In this document: one piece after another, positions 36,009 through 45,437 of the stretch
How positions within the stretch are numbered: the stretch's first letter is position 1
Layout: every line of letters begins with the position of its first letter
Assembly (NCBI GenBank): GCA_017527205.1
Contig: JAFXQK010000041.1
Span: forward strand, 1 to 64,000
Direction: 5' to 3'
DNA length: 64,000 nt
Source: Lachnospiraceae bacterium
GTDB lineage: Bacteria > Bacillota > Clostridia > Lachnospirales > Lachnospiraceae
Notes under the pieces: model-generated
Database searches by the model: none
What the model was told of the DNA's origin: nothing
The model's input: the letters and a program-made list of their open reading frames with translations, nothing else
Program-made: the position numbers and the translations under genes

Positions 36009-37253
36009 ATGAAAAAGGTATGGATGGAGCCGGAAGATTCGGCATTTACGTATGAAGGAAGGATTGATTTTGAGTGTCCGGGAGCGCCTGTTTTTGTATA
36101 TCCGTGCAGCTATGTGAAGTTTCGCTTGAGCGGATGGTTTGCGGCACTGGCGGTGGAAAATCATCATTCGTATTTTGAAAACTCGCTGGGTGTTTTGGTA
36201 GATGGCACTTATCGCGGAAAAATCGTGTTACATGACGGCATGACGACGCAGGGGGAAACCATGGAGCAGTATCTTCTCCGCATGGATCTGAAACAGGAGA
36301 CAGACCTGCCGGAGGATGTCATGGCGCGCTGCGGAAACGCCCGTGTCTATGAACTCTCCCCCTATTTGGATGGCGGGGAGCATGAAATTACGATCTTTAA
36401 GCGAATGGATGCGTGTCATTACTTTACCTTCCGCGGATTGCTTACGGAGAAAAGGACCTGTGATACTGGCGCAAACGAGAAGTCCTGCGCGGATATTCCG
36501 ATCCTGCGGGAGAAGTCCGGAGATGTCCGATCAGACAGCGGGTTGAAGAGTCTTGCCAAGGGAGACCGAAGGATCGAGGTTTACGGAGATTCCATCTCCT
36601 GCGGCGAGGTGAGTGAGGCAGTGGGACGCTGCGGCATGTCTGATCCGGAGGGACATAATGGCATTTATTCCAACAGCTTTTATTCCTACTCCTGGATTCT
36701 TGCAAGAAGGCTTGGCGCGAGATTGCATGACGTATCGCAGGGAGGCATTTCCCTGCGGGACGGCGAGGGGTGGTTTCACATGCCGGATACCGTCGGCATG
36801 CTCAGTTGTTATGACAAGATTCAGCTGAATCCGGATCTGGGAGAGAGGAAGTCCTGGGATTTTTCAAGGTACGTACCGCACGTGGTGATTGTGGCCATCG
36901 GGCAGAATGACGCACACCCGGAGGACTATATGACGGAGGATTACGAGGAGGAAAAGGCTGCCTCGTGGAGAAAGGACTACGCAGGCTTTTTAAGAAAGCT
37001 ACGCGGAAAATATCCCCATGCCCTGATTGTGTGCACCACAACCATTTTGGAACATAATGCTTCCTGGGATCAGGCCATCGGCGAGGTTTGTGAGGCTTTG
37101 GATGATCCCAAAATCAAGCATTTTTTGTATTCCCTGAACGGACGTGGAACGAGTGGTCACGTACGAATTCCTGAGGCGGAGACCATGGCGGCAGAGCTGC
37201 AGGCATTTCTCGAGAGCCAGGGGGATTCCATCTGGGAGGACCAGGAGCGGTAA
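36009..37253 (+). CDS. CE2-family acetylesterase (SGNH fold)
   Basis: A 414-residue cytoplasmic acetyl esterase. An N-terminal jelly-roll domain (about 1-180) is followed by an SGNH hydrolase domain with the catalytic Ser195 in IEVYGDSISCG, oxyanion residues in VAIGQND, and the catalytic His384 in TSGHVRIPEA. This two-domain order is that of carbohydrate esterase family 2, which deacetylates mannan-derived sugars. With the CE17-like protein it forms the esterase pair known from the Roseburia intestinalis mannan locus. No signal peptide is present, so it acts on imported oligosaccharides. ATG 36009 has GGAG upstream; GTG 35994 is an alternative. Confidence 0.83.
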   Translation: MKKVWMEPEDSAFTYEGRIDFECPGAPVFVYPCSYVKFRLSGWFAALAVENHHSYFENSLGVLVDGTYRGKIVLHDGMTTQGETMEQYLLRMDLKQETDLPEDVMARCGNARVYELSPYLDGGEHEITIFKRMDACHYFTFRGLLTEKRTCDTGANEKSCADIPILREKSGDVRSDSGLKSLAKGDRRIEVYGDSISCGEVSEAVGRCGMSDPEGHNGIYSNSFYSYSWILARRLGARLHDVSQGGISLRDGEGWFHMPDTVGMLSCYDKIQLNPDLGERKSWDFSRYVPHVVIVAIGQNDAHPEDYMTEDYEEEKAASWRKDYAGFLRKLRGKYPHALIVCTTTILEHNASWDQAIGEVCEALDDPKIKHFLYSLNGRGTSGHVRIPEAETMAAELQAFLESQGDSIWEDQER

Positions 37254-37334
37254 GCGAAAAGCGGTACGGGTTAGACAAACGGGGTTAACGCTGTGGCAGA
37301 CATAAGACTTGCTGCAGGTCGCAAAGGAGATCAA

Positions 37335-38366
37335 ATGGCAAAGATCAAAAAGGCAGTGACCATGACCGACATTGCAAAGCGAATGGACGTAAGCACGGTG
37401 ACGGTTTCGAAGGCACTTTCCGGACAAAAGGGCGTAAGCGAAGAGGTGCGGGAGAAAATCCTGACGCTGGCAGTGGAGATGGGATATAAGCATCCCCATG
37501 GCTCACTGGCGGATGGAAGAACGTCGGGCTATCGGATTGGCGTTCTGATGCCGTCAAGTGCCGTGGCAACCTTCGATTCTTTTTATTGGAGGCTGTATCA
37601 GGCAACCTCGGAAAAGGCCATGGAAAAGAATTGCTTTACGGGGTATGAGAGCCTATCCGTCGAGATGACTTCGAAGAAGTTCTTGCCAAGGCTGGTGACG
37701 GACAAGATGGTGGATGGTCTGATCGTCATTGGAAAGCCAGACGGGGATTATGCGGCGTTTTTGAAGGAGCGAGCGGGCATGCCACTTGTTTTTTTGGATG
37801 ACTATGATAATGGCTTGGACGTGGACTGCTTTATTTCGGACAGCTTTTATGGAACCTATTTGCTGACAAAGTATTTGCTGGATCGGGGGCATCGGGACAT
37901 TGCATTTGTGGGAACCTTGTTTGCGACGAAGAGCATTACGGATCGCTATCTAGGCTTTCAGAAGGCCATGATGGAGCAGGGGCTAAGCGTGCCGGGGGAT
38001 CACGTGATTGCTGACCGCGGACGGGAAAAGGGGACGGATGAAAACTATACGTCCTTCAGCTTCCCCAAGAAGATGCCGACGGCCTTTGTCTGCAACTGTG
38101 ATTATGTCGCAGGGATTCTGATTCGAAACCTGAAGGAACGCGGGCTTCGCGTGCCCGAAGACGTCTCCGTGACGGGCTTTGACAACTATCCCGGGGAGAA
38201 GGAGCTTGGCGCCTCGGTGACCACCTATGCCGTTGATTTACAGGCCATGGCAAAGGCGGCCGTGAAATCCCTGATCCGGCAGATGAACGGTGAAAACGTT
38301 AAGAAAGGAATTCACGTCATAGAGGGCAATTTAATTGAAAAACATACTGTGTTACCTCTTGTATAA
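37335..38366 (+). CDS. LacI-family transcriptional regulator of the mannan locus
   Basis: A 343-residue regulator. An N-terminal helix-turn-helix (VTMTDIAKRMDVSTVTVSKALSG, quoted in part) with the hinge helix region precedes a sugar-binding domain (RIGVLMPS, LVFLDDYD, VSVTGFDNYPGEKEL). It should bind operators in the locus and release or bind on sensing a mannan-derived sugar. ATG 37335 has AAGGAG 5 nt upstream; an ATG at 37293 would add 14 residues. Candidate sites are the repeats at 34616-34660 and 44336-44393 (inference). A short hairpin (GAGAAG/CTTCTC near 38364-38379) follows the stop. Confidence 0.88.
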   Translation: MAKIKKAVTMTDIAKRMDVSTVTVSKALSGQKGVSEEVREKILTLAVEMGYKHPHGSLADGRTSGYRIGVLMPSSAVATFDSFYWRLYQATSEKAMEKNCFTGYESLSVEMTSKKFLPRLVTDKMVDGLIVIGKPDGDYAAFLKERAGMPLVFLDDYDNGLDVDCFISDSFYGTYLLTKYLLDRGHRDIAFVGTLFATKSITDRYLGFQKAMMEQGLSVPGDHVIADRGREKGTDENYTSFSFPKKMPTAFVCNCDYVAGILIRNLKERGLRVPEDVSVTGFDNYPGEKELGASVTTYAVDLQAMAKAAVKSLIRQMNGENVKKGIHVIEGNLIEKHTVLPLV

Positions 38367-38463
38367 GAGAAGAAAACTTCTCGGAGGTAAATTTTCGAAC
38401 GATTCTAAGAGAGGCACCACCGAAAGACGATAGCTTGTTGATCAGGGTGGTAGAGGGAGCAGA

Positions 38464-39615
38464 ATGAACGAGATTCGATTTCAGGATGGTTTGGTGAACG
38501 TCGGGGATGATTCCAGAATTGTTAAATGTATGCGTAGGGCGCTTGCGGGAGAAAAGCTGACGGTGGCGTTTCTGGGAGGTTCCATTACGCAGGGAAGCCT
38601 TGCGAGCACACCGCAGAACTGTTATGCATATCGCACTTATCATTGGTGGGAGGAAAGCTTTCCCAAGGCTGAAGTTTTCTATTGGAATGCCGGCATTGGA
38701 GGGACGACCTCGCATCTTGGCGTTGCAAGGCTGGAGGAAGAGGTGCTTTCTCAGAAGCCGGATTTTATCGTGGTTGAATTTTCCGTCAATGATGAGGACG
38801 TCAATCCACATTTTGAAGAAACCTATGAAAGCTTAGTGCGAAGAATTTTGGAGGCGCCGTGGAAACCGGCGCTGCTTCTCGTGCATAACGTTCGCTATGA
38901 TGACGGTGGAAATGCGGAGCTCATACATCGGCCTGTCGGGGAACGGTATCATCTACCCTGCATTAGCTTAAAGCCCGTGCTCTATTCGAAGGTTGCGGAA
39001 GGACAACTGGAGAAACGGAGCATTACGCCGGATGACCTGCATCCAAATGATCTGGGACATGAATTGGTCGCAAAGACGATCACGACCTATCTTGACGGCG
39101 AGCGAAAGAAGGCGATCGCGCTTGGAGCGGATGCAAATTGCGGGGGCGAAGGGGATCAAGAGGATCATTTTCTGCCGCTTCCGATTCCGCTGACGAAAAG
39201 CTCTTATGAGAGGGTAAATCGGTATCGAAATTATCAAATCGAACCGACGGAGTGTCAGGGCTTTACAGCTGACGGAACGCCGCAGACTTGCATTTCCGAT
39301 TGCTTTAAGCGCGGCTATGCGGCAAAGGAAAAGGGAGCGAAAATCGCATTTCGCGTAAAGGGAGAAAACATTGCAATCCAATATCGTAAGACCGTAAGAA
39401 AGCCGGCGCCGATTGCCATGGCATATCTTGACGGGGACCGAAAAAATGGTACGGTGCTGGACGCAAACTTTACGGAGACCTGGGGCGATTGCCTGTATTT
39501 AGAGACCATTCTGGAGCATGGCGCACCTGGTGAGCATTTGGTGGAAATTGAAATCACGGAGACGAGTGAGAAAGACGCAGAATGTTTTTATCTTGTGTCC
39601 ATTATCGCGGGTTAA
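38464..39615 (+). CDS. CE17-like mannan acetylesterase with C-terminal beta domain
   Basis: A 383-residue SGNH esterase. Ser40 in FLGGSITQG is the nucleophile, WNAGIGG and EFSVND supply the oxyanion hole, and Asp191 and His193 in DDLHPNDLGH complete the triad. A C-terminal domain of about 170 residues (from about 215) is beta-rich and fits the CBM35-like module found in carbohydrate esterase family 17. CE17 enzymes remove 2-O-acetyl groups from beta-mannooligosaccharides and partner with CE2. No signal peptide. AGAGGGAG precedes the ATG. Family assignment is from motifs, domain order and context. Confidence 0.8.
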   Translation: MNEIRFQDGLVNVGDDSRIVKCMRRALAGEKLTVAFLGGSITQGSLASTPQNCYAYRTYHWWEESFPKAEVFYWNAGIGGTTSHLGVARLEEEVLSQKPDFIVVEFSVNDEDVNPHFEETYESLVRRILEAPWKPALLLVHNVRYDDGGNAELIHRPVGERYHLPCISLKPVLYSKVAEGQLEKRSITPDDLHPNDLGHELVAKTITTYLDGERKKAIALGADANCGGEGDQEDHFLPLPIPLTKSSYERVNRYRNYQIEPTECQGFTADGTPQTCISDCFKRGYAAKEKGAKIAFRVKGENIAIQYRKTVRKPAPIAMAYLDGDRKNGTVLDANFTETWGDCLYLETILEHGAPGEHLVEIEITETSEKDAECFYLVSIIAG

Positions 39616-39703
39616 CAGGAACGACGTCACGATGTTTGCTGGTCGCATGAACGGTAAGACTTGACGTGACATTCATCGCTTTGAAACAGAAAGGAAGGCG
39701 CAC

Positions 39704-41932
39704 GTGAGTATACGATATTTAGAAAAGGATCGAATTTTTTGGCTGGATACGCCGAATACGACTTATTTACTTGGAATTGTAGCACAGGAAGGATTTTTAG
39801 GACATCTCTATTATGGAAAACGGTTGGAGACGATTACTGGTGCACGGGAGCTATTTCGCGTGACGGAGCCGCCGTTTGTGCCTGAAAAGAATGACAGGGA
39901 TCGCAGTTCCTTTTTTGATGCCTTTCCCTTTGAGTATTCTTCCCATGGCGTTGGAGATTTTCGGGAGAGCTCCCTTAGGATTCGTACAAAGAGTGGTCAT
40001 AGCGCCGTGAGCCTTGTCTACGTAAGTCATGAAATTCGAAAGGGAAAGGGAAAGCTGGCTGGCCTTCCTGCAACCTTTGGAAAGGAAGATGAGGTTACGA
40101 CACTTGTGATTCGCTGCATTGATCCTGTGACAAAGCTGGAGGTTGAACTTTCCTATTCTACGTTTGAAAAGGTGGATGCCATTGCGAGAAGCGTGCGCGT
40201 GATCAATGGTTCCTTGGAGCCCCTGTATTTAGAGAAGGTGATGAGCGCATGCCTTGACATGGAAGCTAGGGACTTAGACGTACTGACGCTTCACGGCTCC
40301 TGGGCGAGAGAGCGCCGGATGGAGCGAAAGCCGCTTGGCCATGGAAAGTTTTCCGTAGGAACGCAGCGAGGAGAAAGCAGCCATCAGGAGCATCCCTTCC
40401 TTGCTCTTTTGACTAAAAATGCAGATCAGACCATGGGAGAGGTCTACGGCTTCCATTTTGTCTATTCCGGGAATTTCCTGGCACAGGCGGAGACAAATCA
40501 ATTTGGGAACCTTCGCGTTGTCATGGGAATTCAGCCAGAGGATTTTTGCTGGAAGCTGGAGCCTGGTGAGAGATTTCAGGCGCCAGAGGTGATTTTAACC
40601 TATTCCTGTCAAGGACTCGGCGGCATGAGCAGGAGCCTTCATGATCTTTATCGGAATCATTTGATCCGTAGTCCATGGCTGCATAAGAAGCGTCCCATTC
40701 TCATTAACAACTGGGAGGCAACCTATTTTGATTTTACGGCAGAAAAGATTGTAGACATCGCCAGGGAGAGCGCAAAGCTAGGCATTGAGATGCTTGTGCT
40801 GGATGATGGCTGGTTTGGCAATCGCTTTGATGACAATCGTTCCCTTGGAGACTGGTGGGTGAACGAGGAGAAGATCAAGGGAGGTCTTGGAGAGCTTGTT
40901 TCTAAGATCAATGCCCTTGGCATGAAGTTCGGCTTATGGTTCGAGCCGGAGATGATTTCGCCCGAATCGCGCCTGTTTGAAGAGCATCCGGATTGGGCGA
41001 TTCAGATCCCTGAGAGAAGACCGTGCCGGGCTAGAAATCAGCTGGTGCTCGACGTCAGCAGGAAGGAAGTGCGCGACTTTATCTTAGATCAGGTATTTCG
41101 CGTATTACATAGCGCGAATATCGAGTATGTCAAGTGGGACATGAACAGGCCTCTCTCAGATCTTGGAAGTGCGGCGCTCCCGGCGGACAGACAGGGAGAG
41201 CTCAGCCACAGATATGTTCTTGGCATGTATGAAATGCAGGAGAGACTATTGCAGGAATTTCCCAATCTGCTTTTGGAGAACTGCTCTGGAGGCGGCGGAA
41301 GATTTGATCCTGGCATGCTGTATTACAGTCCGCAGATTTGGTGCTCTGATGACACGGATGCGATTGAACGGCTGAAAATTCAAGAGGGTACGGCGCTGTT
41401 ATATCCCCTATGCTGTATGGGCGCGCATGTCAGCGTATGTCCAAATCATACCGTGGGCCGAAGCACGCCCTTTGCAACGCGTGGCATGACGGCACTTGCC
41501 GGAACCTTTGGATATGAGCTTGACGTAACGAAGCTCTCAGATGAAGACAAGGCAGCCGTTCCAAGGCAGGTACGCGCATATCATGCTTTTCATGATTTGA
41601 TTCGTGAGGGAAATTATTATCGCTGTGCCTCCTATCTGGAGAACCATGAGTTTGACTGCTATCAGGTAGTGGCAAAACGCGGGGAGGCAGCACTGGTATT
41701 CTTTACGCAGGTGCTTGCAACGCCCAACATGCACAGCAGATGCATTCCTTTGCAGGGACTGAAAAAGGGAACGAATTATCGGATTTTCTTGGTCAACTTG
41801 GATAAAGAGGAATTGATGACGGATACGGGACGCTGCGTATCTGGTGATCTTTTGATGCAGGCAGGACTGCTTTTGGATCGCCCTTGGGGTGACTTCCAAG
41901 GAAGACTACTGTATCTTGAGGAGACGCCATAA
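39704..41932 (+). CDS. GH36 alpha-galactosidase
   Basis: A 742-residue cytoplasmic alpha-galactosidase that removes alpha-1,6-galactose side chains from galactomannooligosaccharides. It has the GH36 order: N-terminal beta-supersandwich (to about 330), the barrel (NNWEATYFDF, LDDGWFG, GLWFEPEMISP), nucleophile Asp479 in VKWDMNR, acid/base Asp549 in CSDDTDA, and a C-terminal beta domain. Length is typical of tetrameric bacterial GH36 enzymes. The GTG start at 39704 has AAGGAAGG upstream. A small hairpin spans the stop region (CATAACCC/GGG..TTATG, 41928-41950). It lies between the CE17-like and second GH130 genes. Confidence 0.93.
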   Translation: MSIRYLEKDRIFWLDTPNTTYLLGIVAQEGFLGHLYYGKRLETITGARELFRVTEPPFVPEKNDRDRSSFFDAFPFEYSSHGVGDFRESSLRIRTKSGHSAVSLVYVSHEIRKGKGKLAGLPATFGKEDEVTTLVIRCIDPVTKLEVELSYSTFEKVDAIARSVRVINGSLEPLYLEKVMSACLDMEARDLDVLTLHGSWARERRMERKPLGHGKFSVGTQRGESSHQEHPFLALLTKNADQTMGEVYGFHFVYSGNFLAQAETNQFGNLRVVMGIQPEDFCWKLEPGERFQAPEVILTYSCQGLGGMSRSLHDLYRNHLIRSPWLHKKRPILINNWEATYFDFTAEKIVDIARESAKLGIEMLVLDDGWFGNRFDDNRSLGDWWVNEEKIKGGLGELVSKINALGMKFGLWFEPEMISPESRLFEEHPDWAIQIPERRPCRARNQLVLDVSRKEVRDFILDQVFRVLHSANIEYVKWDMNRPLSDLGSAALPADRQGELSHRYVLGMYEMQERLLQEFPNLLLENCSGGGGRFDPGMLYYSPQIWCSDDTDAIERLKIQEGTALLYPLCCMGAHVSVCPNHTVGRSTPFATRGMTALAGTFGYELDVTKLSDEDKAAVPRQVRAYHAFHDLIREGNYYRCASYLENHEFDCYQVVAKRGEAALVFFTQVLATPNMHSRCIPLQGLKKGTNYRIFLVNLDKEELMTDTGRCVSGDLLMQAGLLLDRPWGDFQGRLLYLEETP

Positions 41933-42016
41933 CCCTTACGGGTCGTTATGTCAGCGAAAATGGACAAAGCATGGCACGGATTAGCTTGGACGAAGAGATC
42001 AAAAGGAGACAAGGAC

Positions 42017-43192
42017 ATGGGAGTACATCCGAAGTATTATGAGCTGGTCAAGCAGCAGGAAGCGCTGCTTGCCAGAAAGAATGAAGTGGATCAAAGCTTT
42101 TATAACGGGATCTATGAGAGGTATCAGTTTCCCGTACTGACGAGAGAGCATGCACCGATTTTATGGCAGTATGACGTGAATGAAGAGACGAATCCTTACT
42201 TCGAGGAACGCCTTGGAATCAATGCCGTCATGAATTCCGGAGCAATTGAACTGAATGGAAAATATTATCTTGTAGCGCGCGTGGAGGGGAATGACAGAAA
42301 ATCGTTTTTTGCCGTGGCGGAGTCGGATAGCCCCGTGGATGGTTTCCGTTTTTGGAACTTCCCCGTACAGCTTCCGGACACCTGCCCCGAGGAGACGAAT
42401 GTCTATGACATGCGCCTGACGAAGCACGAAGATGGATACATTTACGGCGTATTTTGCTCGGAGAGTAAGGATGTGTCTAATCCTGACCTTTCAGCGGCCG
42501 TGGCGGCAGCAGGCATTGTTCGAACAAAGGATTTGAAGACCTGGGAACGTATGCCGAACCTTAAAACCTTACATTCGCCGCAACAGCGGAATGTTATGTT
42601 ACATCCAGAGTTTGTCAAGGGAAAATATGCATTTTATACAAGACCCATGGATGATTTTATCGATACGGGAAGCGGCGGAGGCATTGGCTTTGGACTTTGC
42701 GATGACATTACGCATGCCGTGATCGACGAAGAAATCATTACCAGTAAGAGAAAGTATCACACGATCACGGAGGTCAAAAATGGCGCCGGTGCCGTTCCGA
42801 TCAAGACGGATCAGGGATGGATTCATATTGCCCATGGCGTGCGTAACACTGCGGCAGGCCTTCGCTACGTGATTTATGCATTTGCTACGGCACTGGATGA
42901 CCCCTCACGCGTCATTGCAGAGCCCTCCGGACTGTTGATCGGACCGCGTGGACAGGAGAGAGTGGGCGACGTCTCCAACGTAGTCTTCACAAACGGAGCA
43001 ATCGCGACAAAGGATGACAATGTCTATATTTACTACGCTTCCTCCGACACGAGAATGCACGTGGCAAGGACGAGCATCGCCAGACTCAAGGACTACGTCT
43101 TCCATACTCCCATAGATCCGCTCCGCAGCCCCGACTGCGTAAAACAACGCTGCGAACTCATCCGGCGCAACCTGGACCTACTTACAAAGTAA
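42017..43192 (+). CDS. GH130 subfamily 1 mannosylglucose phosphorylase
   Basis: A 391-residue phosphorylase matching GH130_1, 4-O-beta-D-mannosyl-D-glucose phosphorylases, in length and motifs ([64 protein letters not shown]). Asp131 in VYDMRL matches the known proton-donor position. It would split Man-beta-1,4-Glc with phosphate to mannose-1-phosphate and glucose, the last step of mannan breakdown. In known pathways a mannobiose epimerase supplies this disaccharide; none is in the window. ATG 42017 has AAGGAG upstream; an ATG at 41948 would add 23 residues. Confidence 0.9.
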   Translation: MGVHPKYYELVKQQEALLARKNEVDQSFYNGIYERYQFPVLTREHAPILWQYDVNEETNPYFEERLGINAVMNSGAIELNGKYYLVARVEGNDRKSFFAVAESDSPVDGFRFWNFPVQLPDTCPEETNVYDMRLTKHEDGYIYGVFCSESKDVSNPDLSAAVAAAGIVRTKDLKTWERMPNLKTLHSPQQRNVMLHPEFVKGKYAFYTRPMDDFIDTGSGGGIGFGLCDDITHAVIDEEIITSKRKYHTITEVKNGAGAVPIKTDQGWIHIAHGVRNTAAGLRYVIYAFATALDDPSRVIAEPSGLLIGPRGQERVGDVSNVVFTNGAIATKDDNVYIYYASSDTRMHVARTSIARLKDYVFHTPIDPLRSPDCVKQRCELIRRNLDLLTK

Positions 43193-43258
43193 ATCTCTCC
43201 GCATTTATCCGCGTCAAAACAATCTTATTGCTCCAGATTGAACGCATGGACATGCATG

Positions 43259-43337
43259 TGGAGCTTTTCATAATCTTTGGGTGAATGCGTGGAAGTATTC
43301 AATGGAGCTTTTCATAACCTCCAATCCTAGCCCCGAG
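43259..43337 (+). repeat. Direct repeat and half of a 73-nt hairpin element
   Basis: TGGAGCTTTTCATAA occurs twice (43259-43273 and 43303-43317). After the second copy, CCAATCC-TAG-CCCCGAG (43321-43337) matches the right end of the 73-nt elements, including the 3-nt spacer. No matching left arm is present, so it is probably a decayed copy. Confidence 0.5.
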
Positions 43338-43376
43338 ACTTTCAGTATATTGAGTATTAACAGGAGGAATCATGCC

Positions 43377-44330
43377 GTGAGCGAGCAAAACATAATTGCT
43401 TTGGAGCCAGTAATCAAGGAAAATATTTGGGGCGGTAACCGCCTTGTGACGGAATTTCATTACCTGGAAGAGGGGAGCGGTCTTGGTGAGTGCTGGGGCA
43501 TCAGTGCTCATCCGCATGGCGATTGCAGGATCGCCGAAGGCACCTATCAGGGGAAGACCCTTTCATGGCTTTATCAGGAACACAGAGAACTGTTTGGTGA
43601 CATAAAAAGCCCGGAGTTTCCTTTGCTTGTCAAAATTATCGATGCCAAGGACAAGCTGAGCATCCAGGTACATCCGGATGATGCCTATGCGAAGGAGCAT
43701 GAAAATGGTAGCCTTGGAAAGACGGAATGCTGGTATGTCATGGACTGCCCGGAACATGCTGAGCTGATCATTGGACATAATGCGAAGACGCGTCAGGAGC
43801 TTGCGGAAATGGTTCATGCAGGCCGCTATGAAGAGCTGATCCGCCGCATTCCCGTAAAAAAAGGAGATTTTGTACAGATCGTTCCCGGAACGATTCATGC
43901 CATTACGCCGGGTATGCTCATTCTCGAAACGCAGCAAAGCAGCGACGTGACCTATCGCGTGTATGACTACGGAAGACTGCTGAATGGGAAGCCCCGCGAG
44001 ATTCACGTCGAACAGAGCATAGCCGTGACTAACGTGCCCGATGAAGCTGATAAAAAGGGATTCATTCATACGCAGGGACTATGTCCGAACAAGCTGCATG
44101 AGCTGATTTCCTGCGAGTATTACCGCGTCTTTAAGCTGAACATAGAAGGGAGCTTTACGATGGATCAGAGCTATCCATTCCTGCTCGTAAGCGTTCTTGA
44201 CGGAGAAGGAAAATTGGGGGAGCGCGTGATCAGGAAGGGGGAGCATTTTATTCTCCCGGCTGGCTTCGGTAAGGTAGCCTTTACCGGAAAGATGGAATTC
44301 ATCCTGTCAACGGTCGGTTGTGAAAAATAG
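43377..44330 (+). CDS. manA: Mannose-6-phosphate isomerase, class I
   Basis: A 317-residue zinc isomerase that converts mannose-6-phosphate to fructose-6-phosphate, feeding mannose from the locus into glycolysis. Metal and active-site motifs are visible: the WGG start, KLSIQVHPDDAYA (zinc His), and PGTIHAI. Length matches Bacillus ManA (about 315 residues). I chose GTG 43377, which has GGAGG 9 nt upstream; an ATG at 43372 in that gap opens a two-codon frame (ATG CCG TGA) that overlaps it. A phosphomannomutase would still be needed to turn mannose-1-phosphate into the substrate; none is in the window. Confidence 0.92.
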   Translation: MSEQNIIALEPVIKENIWGGNRLVTEFHYLEEGSGLGECWGISAHPHGDCRIAEGTYQGKTLSWLYQEHRELFGDIKSPEFPLLVKIIDAKDKLSIQVHPDDAYAKEHENGSLGKTECWYVMDCPEHAELIIGHNAKTRQELAEMVHAGRYEELIRRIPVKKGDFVQIVPGTIHAITPGMLILETQQSSDVTYRVYDYGRLLNGKPREIHVEQSIAVTNVPDEADKKGFIHTQGLCPNKLHELISCEYYRVFKLNIEGSFTMDQSYPFLLVSVLDGEGKLGERVIRKGEHFILPAGFGKVAFTGKMEFILSTVGCEK

Positions 44331-44335
44331 ACAAA

Positions 44336-44393
44336 AAAACGATTTACTTTTTGCCTTTTTTTACCTTAAAAATGAGTTAGAAAACGATTTACT
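44336..44393 (+). promoter_or_regulatory. Two AAAACGATTTACT direct repeats upstream of the importer operon
   Basis: The 13-mer occurs exactly at 44336-44348 and 44381-44393, with starts 45 bp apart. Both lie upstream of the -35 of the importer promoter. They are candidate sites for the LacI regulator at 37335 or another regulator. LacI sites are usually palindromes, so this is not certain. Confidence 0.55.
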
Positions 44394-44426
44394 GATGGTA
44401 AAAGTAACAAAATTACTAATGACCTA

Positions 44427-44455
44427 TTGGAAAATTGTGCAAATTGTTATATAAT
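44427..44455 (+). promoter_or_regulatory. Sigma-A promoter of the mannooligosaccharide importer operon
   Basis: TTGGAA (44427-44432), a 17-bp spacer, TATAAT (44450-44455). The first permease starts at 44493. It gives the importer its own promoter, separate from the enzyme genes. Confidence 0.78.
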
Positions 44456-44492
44456 CAGCATAGTTGAAAAAATAGGTTGGAGGGGTACGAAA

Positions 44493-45422
44493 ATGACGTT
44501 GAAGGAAAACATTCGGCATTTCTTTCACAATACGTGGAAACACAGAGTACATGTTCTGATGGCTTTGCCCACGTTCCTGATTATGTTCTTTTTCCTGTAT
44601 GTTCCGATGGCTGGTTTGGTTATGGCCTTCAAGAACTTTAACTACAATGACGGTATCTGGAAGAGCCCTTGGAAGGATCCCATTCTTGGAAACTTTGACT
44701 TCCTGACGGCTTCGAAGGAATTGTTCGTCAACATGACGGGCAACACCCTGATGTATTATGTGATCTTTACCCTGTTGGGAACCTTCCTGAACGTGGTATT
44801 GGCAGTTTGTATTGATCAGTTGGTCTTCAAAAAGCTCGGCGGCGCGTTGCAGTCCATCCTGATCATCCCCATCTTTATCTCTTACGCAGCAGTACAGTTT
44901 ATCGTTTATGCTTATCTTGACAGAGACACGGGAATGATCAATCACCTGTTTGGAACCAGCATTCGTTGGTACTCCGAAGCAAAGTATTGGCCCGTGATCC
45001 TGACAATTGTAAAGATGTGGAACAGCGTAGGCTATGGTTCCGTGCTTTACATGTCCGTATTGGCAGGCGTAGATCAGCAGCTGTATGAAGCAGCGCAGAT
45101 CGACGGCGCAAACAAGTGGAAGCAGATTAAGCATATCACGATCCCTTCCCTGATTCCGATGGTAACCGTTATGTTACTGCTTTCCGTTGGTAACATCATG
45201 AGATCTGATACAGGTTTGTTCTATCAGGTAACGAGAAACAGCGGTGCCTTGAATCAAACCACCCGAGTTATTGACTCCTATGTGCTGAACTCCATTCTGC
45301 ACAGCTCTAACTTCGGATTTACGGCGGCTGCATCCTTCTTCCAGTCCATCGTAGGTTTGGTACTTATTATCATAGCTAACTTTGTGGTTCGGAAGCTCGA
45401 GCCCGAGAATGCATTGTTTTAA
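44493..45422 (+). CDS. ABC sugar importer permease, LplB-like
   Basis: A 309-residue inner-membrane permease with about six helices. The binding-protein-dependent transport signature is present in the loop EAAQIDGANKWKQIKHITIPSLIP (quoted across the EAA motif), which contacts the ATPase. It pairs with the permease at 45438 and the binding lipoprotein at 46512 to import mannooligosaccharides (context inference). No ATPase gene is in the operon; such importers often use a shared MsmK-type ATPase encoded elsewhere. ATG 44493 has GGAGGGG upstream. Confidence 0.9.
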   Translation: MTLKENIRHFFHNTWKHRVHVLMALPTFLIMFFFLYVPMAGLVMAFKNFNYNDGIWKSPWKDPILGNFDFLTASKELFVNMTGNTLMYYVIFTLLGTFLNVVLAVCIDQLVFKKLGGALQSILIIPIFISYAAVQFIVYAYLDRDTGMINHLFGTSIRWYSEAKYWPVILTIVKMWNSVGYGSVLYMSVLAGVDQQLYEAAQIDGANKWKQIKHITIPSLIPMVTVMLLLSVGNIMRSDTGLFYQVTRNSGALNQTTRVIDSYVLNSILHSSNFGFTAAASFFQSIVGLVLIIIANFVVRKLEPENALF

Positions 45423-45437
45423 GGGAGGGCAGAAGCT

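Noticed and set aside
43281..43376. Extension of manA from ATG 43281
   Set aside because: It runs through a repeat remnant and has no ribosome site; class I isomerases start near the GTG at 43377.
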